A stretch of 64,000 bases of DNA, from the NCBI RefSeq assembly GCF_004135205.1, contig NZ_CP035490.1:5943501-6007500 (forward strand). Reading direction: 5' to 3'. The first letter of the stretch is position 1. Every line of letters begins with the position of its first letter. Below, in pieces: positions 63,579 through 64,000 of the stretch. The position numbers were made by a program, and so were the translations under genes. This DNA is from Hahella sp. KA22. Its GTDB lineage: Bacteria; Pseudomonadota; Gammaproteobacteria; Pseudomonadales; Oleiphilaceae. The notes below the pieces were generated by a model. The model worked only from the letters and a program-made list of their open reading frames with translations. It was not told the origin of the DNA and did no database searches.

Positions 63579-63931
63579 CAGCTTACCTTCCCAAGCGCCT
63601 GAGCACTCAACTTCAATAACGTATCCGGCGCCGCAGTGAGAAACGTGCGACGTTCCTGCAGAATGAATTTATGCGCCTGGGCGAACTGAAAGTTCTCCCG
63701 ACCGGCGGGATCGCTTTTCAGGCGGGTCCGATAAGCTTCATAGGCGGCCAGGCTGTCGAAACCAATAAGTCCGTAGGCGACATAGTTAGTTCCCTCATGA
63801 GGAAGGAAATAACCGATCAGTTCCCCGCCGCACTCCGGAATAATACGCCCCCAATTTCCCGCATAGGTTCTGAATGCGTCCAACTGGAAAGGATCGATGT
63901 TGTATTCAATAAAGCAGATCAGATTCATCAT
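63578..63931 (-). CDS. NIPSNAP family protein
   Basis: A 117-residue protein of the NIPSNAP fold, which is related to ABM ([58 protein letters not shown]). The start is ATG 63931; the frame extends to 63970 without support. It is first of a two-gene unit with the ABM protein. Function unknown; probably a small-molecule enzyme or binding protein. Confidence 0.85.
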   Translation of the reverse strand: MMNLICFIEYNIDPFQLDAFRTYAGNWGRIIPECGGELIGYFLPHEGTNYVAYGLIGFDSLAAYEAYRTRLKSDPAGRENFQFAQAHKFILQERRTFLTAAPDTLLKLSAQALGKVS

Positions 63932-64000
63932 CGTTGTCTCTGTTTGGGTTTTCCGGCAGTCTAACCGCACCAGGAAGCCATGCTTCGACGCTCATCGAAC

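Overview
The window reads as chromosome of a GC-rich marine gammaproteobacterium, most like the Hahella/Oceanospirillales group. This is inferred from gene content, gene order and protein likeness from memory; no database search was possible. The secB-grxC-yibN block divergent from gpmI-envC-ctpA-yibQ is the same order known from E. coli and many gammaproteobacteria.

Region 1 (1-24.5 kb) is core chromosome. It holds the 3' part of flavohemoprotein hmp, flagellar H-ring genes flgP/flgT, cca, a thiolase, a proVWX betaine importer, trmL, ohr, secB-grxC-yibN, gpmI-envC-ctpA-yibQ, a hisB-hisH-hisA-hisF operon with a terminator-like hairpin inside it, mutY-yggX and tRNA-Phe(GAA).

Region 2 (24.5 to about 39 kb) is an AT-richer accessory region starting right after tRNA-Phe. 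First come four small integron-type gene cassettes, each ended by an attC-like site, with no integrase in view. Next is a tightly coupled two-gene operon encoding a GHKL-type ATPase and a large protein with two phosphoribosyltransferase-like domains, the best candidate here for an undescribed system. It is followed by a VgrG/phage-spike remnant and a three-gene group that looks like an effector followed by two tandem paralogous immunity-type proteins. A diverged copy of that effector/partner pair lies at 47.5-49.4 kb. A propeller lipoprotein and a MerR-regulated thiopurine methyltransferase gene close the region.

Region 3 (39-50 kb) is mixed: a membrane protein, a PEP-synthase-like phosphotransferase overlapping a membrane-anchored PQQ-type propeller, a SAP-domain protein, a pirin, a phosphopantetheinyl transferase, the second effector/partner pair and an acyl-CoA thioesterase.

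Region 4 (50.6-57.9 kb) is a compact seven-gene operon with overlapping or nearly touching genes: KAS III, NAD-dependent epimerase, metallo-beta-lactamase fold, PaaK/F390-type adenylate-forming enzyme, ATP-grasp, GNAT-like and Rieske oxygenase. It looks like a small-molecule biosynthetic pathway of unknown product.

Region 5 (58-64 kb) holds a small C80-like cysteine protease homologue, a YedK/HMCES protein, three small hypothetical genes, a divergent LysR/PhzF pair, a LysE-family gene broken by a 10-bp tandem duplication, and an ABM/NIPSNAP pair.
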